DNA of 64,000 nt, from the NCBI GenBank assembly GCA_947179155.2, contig OX359286.1, positions 13,395,913-13,459,912 on the forward strand, given 5' to 3'. A program made the position numbers and the translations under genes. The stretch is from Hedera helix. Its lineage: Eukaryota > Streptophyta > Magnoliopsida > Apiales > Araliaceae. Below are positions 32,775 through 45,540 of this stretch, in pieces; position 1 is the first letter of the stretch; each line of letters opens with the position of its first letter. The notes beneath the pieces were generated by a model. That model saw only the letters and a list, made by a program, of their open reading frames with translations, searched no databases and had not been told where the DNA came from.

Positions 32775-34256
32775 CCCTTTTTGTCGTGCACAACATTTTC
32801 CTTTTCCTTTTAGGTTGAACCGTGTTAACCAACCCCTGTACCATATCCCCTTTTTAGGGTTGTTCACCTCAGACTTTCAAAACATTTTTTTTATCCATTA
32901 TTTGGATTCCAAAAACATTTACTCAATTTTTAAGCAGAATGGTCTAGCCGAAACAAATGGCATAGACTCATATCATTAAATTGCTGATTCATTTCAACTT
33001 GAACTTTTCAAAAATGTTGTCATTGGTTCAAAAGTTGAACCCAAGAAAAATCTTTTAAAAAAGCTTCATAATACCGCACTATCTTAGCAGTACGTTGAGA
33101 ATTCCGCCATTTTTATCATTTCACACCATATTCAACAGTGTGACAATGATTTGATAAATACATTTTCAAAATTTCAAATAACTTTGGTTTAGCCGAATCA
33201 ATTAGCATACACCCATGAATCACGGAATTTTAAAAATCACTTCGATACTTGAGCAAAACTTTCGATACACCAACGTGCGAGAATAAGCATATTTTAAAAA
33301 TTATTGATGATCTAACATAGCTAGAAGAGTGGATTGCCTACCCAATCCTAATAATCTCTTCTTTAATTCCTTCCTTAACTCATTCAATCATTTCTTATAA
33401 TTTTATCTCTTCATATATCCTTAATCTTAGCCAATATCTGACAACTATATCTCTTAACTTATGGATCTCTACTTTAACCCAACCCTATTCATCAAACATG
33501 CCACGCATTTTGGCTCAGGAACTTACCACAATCATATGGTTCACGGAGCTTGTCCTAGTCAGGCTATAGTCACCCATTCGCTGAGGGGCTCCACCATACA
33601 ATCATAAGTCATGAACTTACTATACGCTTGGATTTTCAGAACACACAACTAACCTTAATCTTTCTCACTTAATACTTCTCACTTCCTATGTATCAGGTAC
33701 ACGTAGAAGAAATGAATTACCTTATCAACATACAAAACTCTCCACTGATTATCACGATAGGAAGCTAAGTAAGTATAAATCCCCGCCCATACAAGGAAGT
33801 GCACACTCAGCCACTACCATGAGTCATCAATGAAAAATCCCACATACCCTAATCTTTTCCTTAACATTTCCTTAATCTGTTATGAATTTTATCAAATCAT
33901 ATCTTACTGTTCACAACTCATTAAAAGTCCATTTTACTCATATCTGACAATTTACGACTCATCCAGAGTCCCTATTCACTTCTTATAATTCACAACTCCT
34001 CAAGAGTCCCTTAATCTTATCTTACCATTCACGACCCATCAAGAGTCCCTTAATCTTTGATCACCTAGGATCTCATGGCCTTTTTACCCTTTATTATTAT
34101 CTTATCTTCAAATATCATTTACCTTTCTTAATTCTGAATTCCCAAAATTCATTTATTATTGACTTAACTCATCTTGAGTCCCTTACTTTACTATTTTCTT
34201 CTTTCACACAAAAGTCATAGCCTAAGGTACTATTACCTAAGGTCTATAACCCAACT

Positions 34257-34268
34257 GCTCTGATACCA
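34257..34268 (-). promoter_or_regulatory. primer binding site of E (tRNA-iMet type)
   Basis: TGGTATCAGAGC on minus, two bases after the LTR end ...CGGGGCATTACA. It is complementary to the 3' end of plant initiator tRNA-Met and fixes the sense strand of E, and by homology that of families A-D and G. Confidence 0.92.
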
Positions 34269-34857
34269 CCTGTAATGCCCCGAGATCCCGACCTTCCTTA
34301 ATTCTATCCATTTATAACTGGATTACATAATCATTAACTTTAAATCCATTTTTATAATCATAAAACATATTTACGACGATCTCGTGCGTTAAACTTAACC
34401 TTTAATCCTGTAATACCTTTTTAATTGACCATAAATGCAGTCCATATTTTTCTTCTTTTTTTCTTTAAAACTTACCATCATTACCTGTCTCAGGATCTCA
34501 ACCTTCAATCTCCTTGTGCTAGACTTAGATCAAATACAACAAGTTATGACCTAGTCTATTACATTTTATAATCATATATATTCATGAGTTTCATAACCTG
34601 TAAATAAAATTTCGCCATGAAGTAATCATACATGGCCCTATTTAACTATACTTGTATCAAACATCATCTTATCCTTTATATCCTTCCTCCGAATAATACA
34701 TATATTCACATTTAATTCTATGGATTTACAGACCATTTACTCTCTTGTTACAATCATGGTTTGACAAATTACATATATTAAATTTTCTCATTCTGATCCA
34801 TCTATTCACATTCTTTACCTTAGCTGCACCGGAACCTCCGACCTTCTTGTACTGTAC

Positions 34858-35096
34858 CTGAAATGTTAGTTCATAACAAGAATGAGCATAAAGCTCAGCA
34901 AGTAATTTAGATAACACCATTCATGCTCGTAGTTTATAATATACGTCATGCTCCTTTACTTTATCATATTATGTATGAATGCCACGTATTTCATCTAACA
35001 TTTATATCACATAATTGCACATAGAGCACATTTCAAATTTTCTTACTACCACATAGTTCACTTAGAACAATAGTACATTTTAGTCTGAAAACTTGC
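34858..35096 (-). other. predicted GC-AG intron of the E LTR
   Basis: Donor GTAACAG|GCAAGTTTTC and acceptor CTAACATTTCAG|GTAC on minus, 239 bp, with a CTAAC branch-point-like motif before the acceptor. Hairpin TGAGCATAAAGCTCA at 34883-34897. It lies in the last 0.8 kb of the LTR, inside the transcript leader. Confidence 0.6.
34883..34897 (-). other. conserved hairpin (E)
   Basis: TGAGC/GCTCA arms with a 5-nt loop whose sequence differs from A, B, D and G. Confidence 0.7.
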
Positions 35097-35609
35097 CTGT
35101 TACGCTTTATATACACACACTTAACATGTACATCCTCGCTTGTCCTTTCATATTTGTCTTGCCAATTTGCTACTTTGAGCACCATCTGAAAACATACAAT
35201 CTATATTCATTATTATAGGATCATAACTTAATATAACTTATCAAATTTAAACCATAAATAATCGATCGTTCGTATCTAATCATATCACATTTGATGTATT
35301 ATACCTTATGTAGGTTAATAATACATCCTAGCTCATTCCCGACCTTTTTCACAACCTTAAACATGCTTTGGTTTAGCTTTAGTCATGTTACATTATGCCG
35401 TTTATCATTCCATTATACCTAGACACCCTTTATTTTGGTCATTCTTTATCTATTTATGGCTTACATAATCTACCTTTATCATTCCATATCAATATATAGC
35501 TTTTTGGAAGCTTAAAAAAATTTCAAATGCACAGACATTGCGCCCTGGTGCCTTCAGAGCTCGCTGGCTGTGAAATATTCTCGGTCGTGAAAAGTACTTT
35601 GTGCCCCCA

Positions 35610-35637
35610 GCGCAATGTTTAGTACAAAACATTGCGC
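35610..35637. repeat. 11-bp-arm GC-rich inverted repeat in the slot of E
   Basis: Arms GCGCAATGTTT and AAACATTGCGC are perfect, with a 6-nt loop, followed by another GGGGGCGCAATAT. A related ATTGCGCCC lies at 35537. It holds the same position relative to the intron as the palindromes of A-D. Confidence 0.8.
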
Positions 35638-36777
35638 GGGGGCGCAATATTCAGAAACAGGATTTCTGATTTTTGCACTATCTTTGTCGATTTTTAATTC
35701 TTTCATCTTACATCCAATTGAGCTCAAATTTGGACCACATCTAGTCCTCACTACCTAGTATTTTACAAAAATACTACTTGCCTCATTTGGATCATTAAAA
35801 TCATTGATACATTAGCCCATAGAAGGGCTGTTCAAAACATTCCCACCACTTAAAAAAAATTACTTTGAAATCCAAATTTTCCAACTTTGTGATTTTTGGT
35901 CATTTGCTTCAAAACTCAATTTTAACACTTGAAAAAATTCACATAGGTCATATATGACATGTCTAGGACTTTCAAAACCATTAAATTATACCCGATGCGG
36001 GCTTTGTCAGTAAAACTCTGTTTAGGGTTGAAACGATCATTTTCAATCGTTCGAAACTCATTTTCATTCAAATTTCCATCCGTTGATTTCCAAATCAACG
36101 TATACACGTGTCATAACATAAAACCAACTCATTTGACTTCATTTCACTTTGAATTCTTCAAAATTGCCAAAAATCACACTTTGACGACATTTTCTTCAAA
36201 AATTTTAAACTCTTACATGTTTAAAACTTAGGCTATTCTTGGCCCCTTATTGCAAACTTAATTCTAACACACCATCTACTGCATATAGCACATAATTAAC
36301 TTGTATGGGACTTTAAAACATTTAAAACATTTCAATTGAACTCGTTTTTCCAAAGAACTCTTTTTAGTTGTCGGCGAACGTTTAAAAACTTCAATTATCG
36401 CCATTGACACCAAATAACTCCCAAAACAACTATAATACATGTATTAACATCAAACATAACTATTTGGCCTCATTTAACCTTTAATTTCCCAAATTAGCCA
36501 AAATTCACATATTGATGGCATTTTATCAACTTTATAAATTTCAACCTTAGACTCAACTTAAATCATTGGACTCCATACACCACACAGGCTATCACATCCA
36601 CATTTAACGACCATATAAGTCCCTATAACTTCTAATTGTACATTCTAATGCACTTTACAGCTTCCGATTCGGCTTGATTGCAAATTATAACCTATTATTG
36701 TAACTTTTTCTTAACAACTCATACTTTTAAACCATTTATGATTCCACTAAGCTATCTAGCATGAAATTGTTGGTTTG

Positions 36778-38581
36778 TAATATTCATAGGCACGCAATCA
36801 AATTGCATAAAATAGCGGAAGCATGGTAAAATCAAATTTAAAATTTTACAAACCATAATCCATGATCGACCTTTATGCGCAACTATTAATTAATAAAGAA
36901 GAAGTTAAAGATATACTCTTGTAGAATTCAAAGCTTCAATGGGTACAAGTTCACCTCCAAATCCTTCACGTTCTCCTTGAATTGAATTTCACCGATTGAA
37001 TTCCAATGATCAATGTTAGCCACCCAAGTGTTTGGCCTCTAGAGGTGATCCACCAAGGAATAATAATAATTCATGAAGAGGGTGGCGACAAACCCTAGTT
37101 TCTCTCTCTAGAGAATATGTGAGTACTCTCACAAAAACTTATGGAAGTGTATGTGTGTAACCTTAATCCATAATAAGACTTCTCTTATTTATAGATTTAG
37201 TAAACCCTCCTAACACCTTTAGGAATAGGGTTTTTAATTAAACTCCTAATCTAATTAGGATCTTAATTAATTTAATATAATAATTATAATTCCTAAACTA
37301 TTTAGGAACTTAATTATCAATTATGAGAGTACTCTTATTAATTAATTCATAAATCATTTAGGAACTAAATAATAACAATAATAGTAATAATAATAATAAG
37401 ACTCCTCTTATTAATTTATAATTAGTATTTCTAAAATACTAAATTATAAATATTAAGTTATTTAATTTATTCTATCCACATAGTATAAATTAAATATACT
37501 TAATTTATTATTACAATTATGTCATTTACTTCTTAAATAATTATTTTTATGTTGCGGTGTGACCCTTTAGGTTCTCCATATTAAACCGGTTATAGAATAA
37601 ATTAATTAGAACTATTATAATCTTATTTATATAAATAAATTAAACTATTTAATTTATTTAAATAAATAATATTTATTCCATAATAAGTGTAAGTCCCCTT
37701 AGCGATCAACGACTTTCTAGATAATATAGATTTCAACATTTAATCATAAAAAGAACCTATTCAGCGAATAGTTACTGTACAATTCAATCCTTCTACCTCA
37801 CAACGTCTCAATCAAATATAAGACATGGTATAACTGTCAAGTCTTATTTTATTTGATTATATGCATTTCGATCCTTAAATGAATAACTCTAATTAATGTA
37901 AATTAAAAACTACTTTCTAATTTCTATTCTGCCTTGGCCAAGGACTACTGAGTTGTCATTTATCGAATCGCATAGGACATTCTCTTCTTTTACTAGAAGT
38001 GGTAGATTCTTTGTTGATCATTCACCTATCTCCATGTATGACTTATTATATCCAATCATACCCTTTGATACACCCTAAAGGTTTTAAGGAATATGTCAAA
38101 ATATAATTCATCATACACAAGATACTATGATGATCTCAAGTCCAAGGATCACTTGTACTACTATCACAAAAGGAACTCCTATTGACAGGCAAGTAAGACT
38201 CCATTAGGTGTTTCTTGAGCGAGTCAGGTTCAGTGAACTTATTCTTTAATAAGCACCTACATACTTGCTTTAATCATCCTCTTCATAATAGCAAGCATAT
38301 TATGTACTAATCTATCCGAATTCACTAATCCCCATTTTAGTAATCCCACGTTTAGGAACAATTTTAGTTTTGAGCTATCTAGAATTTAGATCTCATTAGC
38401 ATGATCCTCATCATGGTTCTAAAAACATTGCTCGAAAACTATGGGTTTATCCATTTGATTAATTCAAGTAATTAATCATGAATAAAGAAATGTCTTGATT
38501 ATTTTATTAATAAACAAATAAGATTAAAAAGTATATGTTTATCACATCAAATATGATTGGCTTGAGGGCATACTACTTTCA
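36778..38581 (-). mobile_element. solo LTR H1
   Basis: An 1804-bp unit reading TGTTGGTTTGTAATATTC...CATACTACTTTCA on plus, with the perfect duplication GAAAT (36773-36777 and 38582-38586) inside the E 5' LTR. Sense is probably minus: H2 has a degenerate iMet-type PBS on that strand, and a TATA box (CTATAAATAAG, 37186-37194) faces that way. Long stretches are nearly identical to H2. Superfamily not shown by the sequence; Ty1/copia is possible. Confidence 0.88.
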
Positions 38582-40116
38582 GAAATTATGTATGCTTCAA
38601 ACATGTTCAACCTTTTCTTCTAGGTTTTCATCATTTCTAGCCACATATAACCCATTATCAACCCACAAATCATGGTTTCTAGCTTGAACTCATGCATAAT
38701 AGTGCACCACCTTTGTTCTACAACTTGAACACTTAGGGTTTCATGATTTAGCATACATATAACACATAACTTACATAATCCTTACTTTTATACATGAATA
38801 CTTGCATGGCTACTCTTATTTTAGCATGTAAGCACAAAACTTGTTATGTTTCAAAATTAAAACTCTTTATACCTTCTTGTAGCTTTCTCCTCTCTTGATA
38901 CAAAGTTCGCCAAAGAGGAATTCTTCACTTTGATGATTAGCTTTGCCACCTTTGATCACCTTTTTTCTTGGATTCTTTGCATTCTTCCTCAAGCCCTAGC
39001 TTTTCTTTTCTTCTCTCATGGACTCTCTTTTGAGCTTTCTTACTTAGCCATTCGAATGATGAACACCAAAATGCCTAACTCATGCTATACTTACTAATTA
39101 TATACATACATATATTGTATGTATATTTCCAACATTAAACTTAACTTTGGTTAGCTAAACATATAAGATCAAAGATATACAAGTCATTTCACATGAATAA
39201 ACATGGACATAATGGACTTTAAACCATTTTAGGACATAAAGGTCATTTCTCAAATTGACAAGGATATCATGGTCTTTTCTCAAAAATCCTAAAGAAATTT
39301 ACTTCTCAATAATCTTAATTTGCTATTTTCCATCCAATTCAAATCTTTTTTGATCCAAACGTGTTTCATTATGCTTGAATTTTATTCCCTCATCAAATAC
39401 CTCATAACTTGCTTCTCCCATATTACTTGTCACACTTCCAAATACAATTTCATCAATTAATTATAATAATTTACGATAAATACAAATTTACATAATATAT
39501 TCCATATTAAATTTTCTACGAACCCTTTTTGGTTCTACGATCAATCCATTTCAATTACCAAAATTTCAAATAGTCAGTTTACTCACTTTTTTCATAAACT
39601 ACTTCTTTGATATGCAAACCTCGATCAGATTACCAAAATTCATTATCATTTATCCTTATTCGCTCGTATAACCATTTTAAAATCTTTACATCATTTCACT
39701 TTCTTACATAAAACATATAATGTAAATTTGAACCATCTTTGCATCCAACATTCATTTTACACACTCTCGGGGTATTACATTCTATATTTAATATCATATA
39801 AACAATTATCTTACCTAAATCCACAAATCTCAAATTCTTCCTAACTTCAAAGCTTCAAAGCTCATTAACTTTATTATTCCTTAATCCCTATTATATCAAT
39901 TAGGTCAAATTGTTTCTTCTTCTTTATTAACTCAAATATACATATATCCATACACAACCTACCACATAAGTTATATCAATACATTGATCGCATAATAATT
40001 CACATTTAATCATTCCTTAATACTTTCTATCATTTAAACCAGGTTTTATCTCATAACCTTTATTTAATTCATCAAAATCCTTATTTGGAATTCCTGTAAA
40101 ACTTTGGGGTGTCACA

Positions 40117-42271
40117 TTTCCTTTCTCAAACGCTTTTCATTTCATAGTCTAATAATATTTTATTATATTTTGTCATGGTTGGTTGTGGGAGAAACTTTTT
40201 GTTGTGGAACTACGGTGAGTTCCAAAGGTATAAAGTGATTTTGATGGGGTATGTATCTATGAGTATATATGTGTTATATGAGATTTATATCGTCAAAACT
40301 TATTTTGGTAGTAGAAAATGAATTTTCATGATTCAAAATCTATTTTTATACTCCATGGTGGTAGATCTATGTTGTATAGAAAGTTTTATAGTTAAATCTG
40401 GTTATCATGTGTGTTAACATGTTAAGTGTGCAAAAAGATGGAAGAAAATATCATATGAGTATGATTTGGAAAAACACTAGTTTGTAGTCTAGTTGGATAT
40501 TTTGTGTTTTGTGAGATATAAGATGACTATATGATTTTGGTGGCTTAAATGGTAGATTTATGAGTTTCAATCGTAACCCAATTTGAATCATTGAAAACTA
40601 TGTTAAAATGAAGAAGTTGTGTGATTTTTAGTAAAAAATGTCATTTAAAACCCTAAGTGATTGATCTTAATTTTTGTTATCAAATGAAAGTGATGGGATA
40701 TGAATTAAGGGGATGTGGTGTTAAGCTTGGGTACGAAATTTCAATTGAGGACTCACATGGTGACTGAGTTGCACAAGTGTTTGTATGGGCAGGGAACTTA
40801 TGTTCACTTAGCTACCATAGTGATAATCATGGAAATGTTAGAGTCGCGCTATCGGTAAACATATGTTGAGAAGGTGATTCTTCTCTCATATGTATATTTG
40901 ATAGATAGATAATACTAAGTTTAGGCACGAATTCTTAAAACTCAGGTAAGTCCATGACTCATAATTATATGGTATGTTTTGAGCCCCTCAACATATGGAC
41001 AGTCTTTGATGTGTTCTCAGACTACATATTGCTAGGACAAGCTCCTAAACTCATATTCTTATGGTAAGTTCCTGGACTCATAATGTGTGGTAAGTTTGAT
41101 GAACTATACAGGATACAGAAAAGTTAGAGTAGCCAAAAATTTTAGTATGATAAGTAATAATAGTCCTAGCAATAAATACAGTAATTAGGTGAAGAAGTAG
41201 AAGGTGAATGTTTTGGAATTTAGGTTATTCCCACTCTTTAAGCTTTGCTAGACTTTGAAATTTTTGGCCTCAAGCTAACATCGCACTAATGTGCTTTTAA
41301 AAATGCAAATGAATTTTATTATCATGCATGCACGGTAATAAGGGTGTGTGGATTTACGTCTCTTTGCCTATCGCGGTATGATAAAAACTAAAATAATTTT
41401 CAATGTTTTAAGCGATTTAAAAAGTGTCTATACTACTTGTTTCGGCTAGACAAAAATATTTTGAACATCAAAATGTATTTCAAAATAATCATTAATGCAC
41501 CTTTTAGCCCGGTGTAGATGTGATGAATGACGGAATGCTCAATGAGTTATTAAGACGGTGCGGTACTATGATGTCATAAGATAATTCGGCATAATAAAGT
41601 ACGATGTAGGAATTATTAACGACAGAATTCTCAACGTACTGTCAAGATGATACAGTAACATGAAGTCATAAATGATTTCGGTTTTATGAAGGTATGTAAA
41701 AGCTATAAGTCAATGCCATTTGACTCAGCTGGATGTTTTGAAAAGTTTTGGCATGATAGATGTTTTAAAATTTTTGCAGATTATAAATTGTTAAAAGTAA
41801 GTTTATGCTAATTGATCTGGCTAGATAGGCGTTGAAGAAATATAAGTCTAAGCTATTTGATTCAGCTAGACAAATTTTGAAATGTATTTATTGAATTCAT
41901 ATTGTTTGGAAGTTATGCCCAATCAAATTACTCTTGTATGAATTCTAATGTTGAGATGAACAACCCCTGTAAAAAAAAAGGGGGGGGGGGACATAAAGAG
42001 ATTACGGGTATTACAGGTTGGTCGAATGGTCAACTGGCATACCGAGACACGGGCATTGCAAACTGATCACCTGGTATGCCATCGTAAGGATGAGATATCC
42101 ATCACTTTAATGACAGATAAACTCTATGTTAGTGGTTTGCAGTATGAAGTACTCGGGGAGCGAAGTACTGTTAAACTGGGATACTTGTTCATTCAGCATA
42201 TTGTGAAAAGTTTTTTTATTTTTTCAAAATAATTTTTTTTTAAATTCCTCTACTCTTATGAAAGTTGGATG
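40117..42271 (+). mobile_element. remnant M of a plus-strand E/G-like element
   Basis: 40117-40730 resembles the LTR leader region of C in the opposite orientation, including a possible first exon with ATG (40178) and donor CAAAG|GTATAAAG (40227). 40735-42240 matches the interior of E inverted, with the GTCTAAGCT/AGCTAGAC hairpin (41846-41871). The LTR end and PBS between them are missing, so a deletion joins leader to interior. It is cut by the G LTR at 42272. Confidence 0.55.
41971..41990. repeat. A9G11 homopolymer pair
   Basis: Nine A then eleven G in the M interior, where E and G have TTTTTAGGG/TATAGGG at a similar place. The length may be uncertain in the assembly. Confidence 0.85.
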
Positions 42272-42658
42272 TGTGATGACCCAGAATCCAGGTCCCTCGA
42301 ACCTCGGATCTAGTTCAACACGAGTACAATATTTTCCTCATCATCCATGACTTACAACAATATTATAATTGCTAAATAATCATTTATTTAAAACTTTACA
42401 ATATCTCTTTCTATTCCAGAATCGAAATCTTTATACACTCCTAGTATACCTCAATATCATACATGATACGACATTCTATTACAATCAATTTGAGTTTTTA
42501 ATACTCATATTACATACCAACCAATTCTTATACTACACAATCATTTTACCTGTGCAATTCGGACTGATATCTACAATAGTCGTATTAGATCTTCAGTGAA
42601 TGTGATATATATTCATGTTTCTTGATCTTTATCAAAAATCTCGAATAAGTTCCACTAT

Positions 42659-43003
42659 CTGAAAATGTTGGTTTTAAGCAAGAGTGAGCACGACGGCTCA
42701 ACAAGTTTAACAGCTACACATAACATATTACATGCTTCACATATTATACATGCTCTGCATTTTATTCTTACATCATACATTTCATGCTTTTCATTTTATA
42801 AATGCTTCATACTTCTTATGCGTCATATACAATAAACAACTAGTATCTAGCAAATCATGCTTCATATTTGAACATATTCCACATGTAACCATATCTCATT
42901 TTGTTCACATATCACAAATATCATCAATGTATCCTCCTATTAATAATTTAACATCATATTATAGCATAGCAATGCACATAGAAACAAGTTCTGAAAATCT
43001 TGT
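42659..43003 (-). other. predicted intron of the G LTR (donor mutated)
   Basis: Acceptor CCAACATTTTCAG|ATAG and hairpin TGAGCACGACGGCTCA (42685-42700) are kept. The donor reads CCAG|ACAAGATT instead of CAG|GCAAGTT, so splicing of this copy is doubtful. 345 bp. Confidence 0.5.
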
Positions 43004-43429
43004 CTGGTTCGTTTCTACCATTTACACTTATTTGCGTCATTCGTTCAACCTACAATTTATATATAAAATTGACATAATCATTAGTTACAATGACTATTAA
43101 TTAGTCTTAACTTAAGACCTTAACTTTAAACTATTAACTCTTAAGATGTCCGACAAACTAACCCTTAAGTTCCGAACAAAAACCTTAGTCCAAAAATATA
43201 CTTTGGACATGTCGGGTACACTTAACCCACAAACGCATTCACTACACTTCATCGTATAACTCACTTTTCATAAGTTGTCTAAATTAGTCACAAATAGACT
43301 ATTTACATTAGTTTAATTCAATTAAACTTTTTTCTTTTACATAACTTAATGATTTAGATATTTAATAATATACCAAATATCTCAAAATATTATATATATT
43401 TGATAATATACAACTACATTCAAATATTA

Positions 43430-43890
43430 TTAACTAATAAATAATATTTTAATCACTTATTAATATTATTAATTATTTAATAATATTTTAATCACTTCTT
43501 AAAATTATTAACCATTTAATAATATTTTAATCACTTCTTAATATTATTAAAAATTTAATAATATTTTAATCACTTCTTAATATTATTACAAATTTAATAA
43601 TATTTTAATCACTTGTTAATATTATTCACCATTTAATAATATTTTAATCTTTTACTAATATTATTAATTATTTAATAATATTTTAATCACTTATTAATAT
43701 TATTAATCATATAATAATATTTTAATCTCTTATTAATATTATTAACATTTTAATAATATTTTAATCACTTATTAATATTATTAATTATTTAATAATATTT
43801 AAATCATTTAATAATGTCATTAATTATTTAATAACATTTTCATCATATACTAATGTTATTACTCATTTAATAACCTTTTAATCTTATACT
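43430..43890. repeat. TTAATAATATTTTAATCAC tandem array of G
   Basis: About a dozen degenerate units of 35-40 bp, homologous to 24000-24430 in C. The Helitron is inserted at its end. Confidence 0.8.
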
Positions 43891-43968
43891 AATACTAGTA
43901 ATTGCCCGTGCCTGAAGGCACGACATAAGAAAAAATTAAATTAAAATTCAAAAAATTAAATTATAAAA

Positions 43969-44258
43969 TATTATTATTAAAAAAATTATAAATATTATTA
44001 TTATCGGTATTATTATTATTATTATAGTTATTATTATTATTATTATTATCGGTATTATTATTATCAGTATTATTATTATATTCGATATTATTATTATTAT
44101 TAATGCTATTATTATTTTTATTATTATCGATATTATTATTATTATTGTCTGTATTATTATTATTATCGATATTATTATTATTATTATGGATATTATTATT
44201 ATCGGTATTATTATTATTATCAGTATTATTACTATTATCGGTATAATTATTAGTATCG

Positions 44259-44301
<43 letters not shown>

Positions 44302-44690
44302 TAACAAAAAATTATATTAAAATTAAATTAAATTAAATTTCAAAAAATAAAAATATTATTATTATCTGTATTATTATTAAGAAAATTATAAAATATAAAG
44401 TTATAAATATTATTATTATCTGTATTATTATTAAGAAAATTATAAAATATAAAATTATAAATATTATTATTATCTGTATTATTATTATTATTATTATTAT
44501 TACCATTATTGTTATTACTATTACTATTACTATTATCATTATTATTATTGTTATAATTATAATTATTATTATTATCGGTATTATTACTATTACTATTACT
44601 ATTATTATTATTATTGTTATAATTACTATTATTATTATTATTGTTATTATTGTTATAATTACTATTATTAAAAATATTATAAATATATTA
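43969..44690. repeat. (ATT)n expansion inside the Helitron
   Basis: About 700 bp of ATT units broken by ATCGGT/ATCTGT variants and two copies of a block AAGAAAATTATAAAATATAA. The long poly-Ile open frame on minus is a by-product. Confidence 0.9.
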
Positions 44691-44795
44691 TTATGAAAGA
44701 GTTAATCTGAACTATTAAATTTAGATAAATTAATTTGAACATTTTTATAATTTATTAATTTAAAAATTTAAAAATATCCTATTTTATTATATAGA

Positions 44796-45150
44796 TATAT
44801 GTGCTAAGAGTGATAAAGCAAAAATGCCCACTTTCGGTAAAAGCAAGCCTCGGTTTTGGTGTCCTGAAATGAAAGTCCCAAAATTGGAGTCATTGCCAAA
44901 TTGCATAGATATGATATTTTATAAAAATTTAATAATTAATATTAAGTATATTTTAAATTTAGAATTATTTAACCATGAATGATGATGACTGGGTATGGGT
45001 ATATAGTAAATATAAATATATTCCCCTAGCTACCATCCCTCCTCTTAGCTAGTTATCTAGCTTTAATGACTACATTCATAGATGGAATGGATTGTTTTGC
45101 GTGCAGCAGGCAAGACAGATCCAGTGAACCCTCATTACATATATATATAT
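44796..45150. other. possible captured genomic segment in the Helitron
   Basis: This part is less AT-rich and not repeated in the window. It has a promoter-like TATAAATATATTCC (45010-45025), TAGCTAG-rich leader-like sequence and an ATG at 45066 opening a short frame (MTTFIDGMDCFACSRQD). Helitrons often carry such host fragments. I do not recognise the gene. Confidence 0.3.
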
Positions 45151-45540
45151 ATAGATATATATTGGGAGTGCGGCTACTTTTCATAGTATTTTCACCACAA
45201 CCGAGAAAAGGTGAAGTTTTGGGGGGAAATTTAATAGTGGAGAATTAATCTGGGCCATTGAATTTGAATAAATTAATCTGAGACGTTCTTGTGCTTTCTC
45301 AAATTTAAGATTCAAAAATAGTCCTGTTTTATTATATAGATTATTCATCATTTAATAATATTTTAATATTCTTCAAACATTACCAATAGTTAACTTTTTA
45401 ATTGTATCAACTTTAGTCTTTATTTTATATATTTAGATACCATTAAGTCACTAATAAATTCTACATATATATGTTTAGTATTCAAACACATTCATTTTAC
45501 ATGTATCTCAACTTAAATTTTCATTAAAACTCAATCCGGA

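Larger units (their letters stand above)
32271..34270 (-). other. non-coding interior of E
   Basis: Two kb without a credible ORF. It contains the 61-bp repeats, the GTAC-bounded motif and the GTCTAGCC/GGCATAGAC hairpin (32942-32967) with a degenerate copy (33186-33212). Parts align to the G interior (48014-49362) and, inverted, to M (40735-42240). Confidence 0.75.
30575..40116 (-). mobile_element. non-autonomous LTR retrotransposon E (LARD-like)
   Basis: A minus-strand element with 5' LTR 34271-40116 (about 4.0 kb without nested H1), PBS 34257-34268, a 2-kb interior without coding potential (32271-34270), PPT 32271-32290, and a 3' LTR of which 30575-32270 remains. The two LTRs share long near-identical stretches; both begin TGTGA(C/T)ACCCCA on minus. 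Long LTRs and a non-coding interior fit a large retrotransposon derivative (LARD). The tRNA-iMet-type PBS suits a chromovirus partner, which is not in the window. Confidence 0.85.
34271..40116 (-). mobile_element. 5' LTR of E, split by H1
   Basis: On minus it runs TGTGACACCCCAAAG...GGCATTACA. It carries the GCGCAATG inverted repeats (35610-35637), a predicted exon of about 91 nt and the GC-AG intron (34858-35096) with hairpin, then ends at the PBS. H1 interrupts it at 36778-38581. Confidence 0.85.
43895..45340 (-). mobile_element. non-autonomous Helitron
   Basis: On minus the 5' end is TCTATATAATAAAACAGG and the 3' end is hairpin CGTGCC-TTCA-GGCACG, then GGCAATTA and CTAG. The insertion lies between A and T, as Helitrons do. 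C preserves the matching empty site: ATTAATA|TTATTCACC at about 24385-24400, against ACTAATA|[Helitron]|TTATTCATC here. It encodes no Rep/helicase. A second copy of the 5' terminus (TCTATATAATAAAATAGG, ending 44795) lies inside, so the unit may be compound. 44796-45150 looks unlike the rest. Confidence 0.82.

Noticed and set aside
42732..43100. A 122-codon open frame in the G LTR
   Set aside because: AT-rich, it lies antisense to the predicted leader intron, and has no relative at the same place in C, D or E.
43948..44539. Long minus-strand open frames of almost pure isoleucine
   Set aside because: They are translations of the (ATT)n array and have no gene-like composition.
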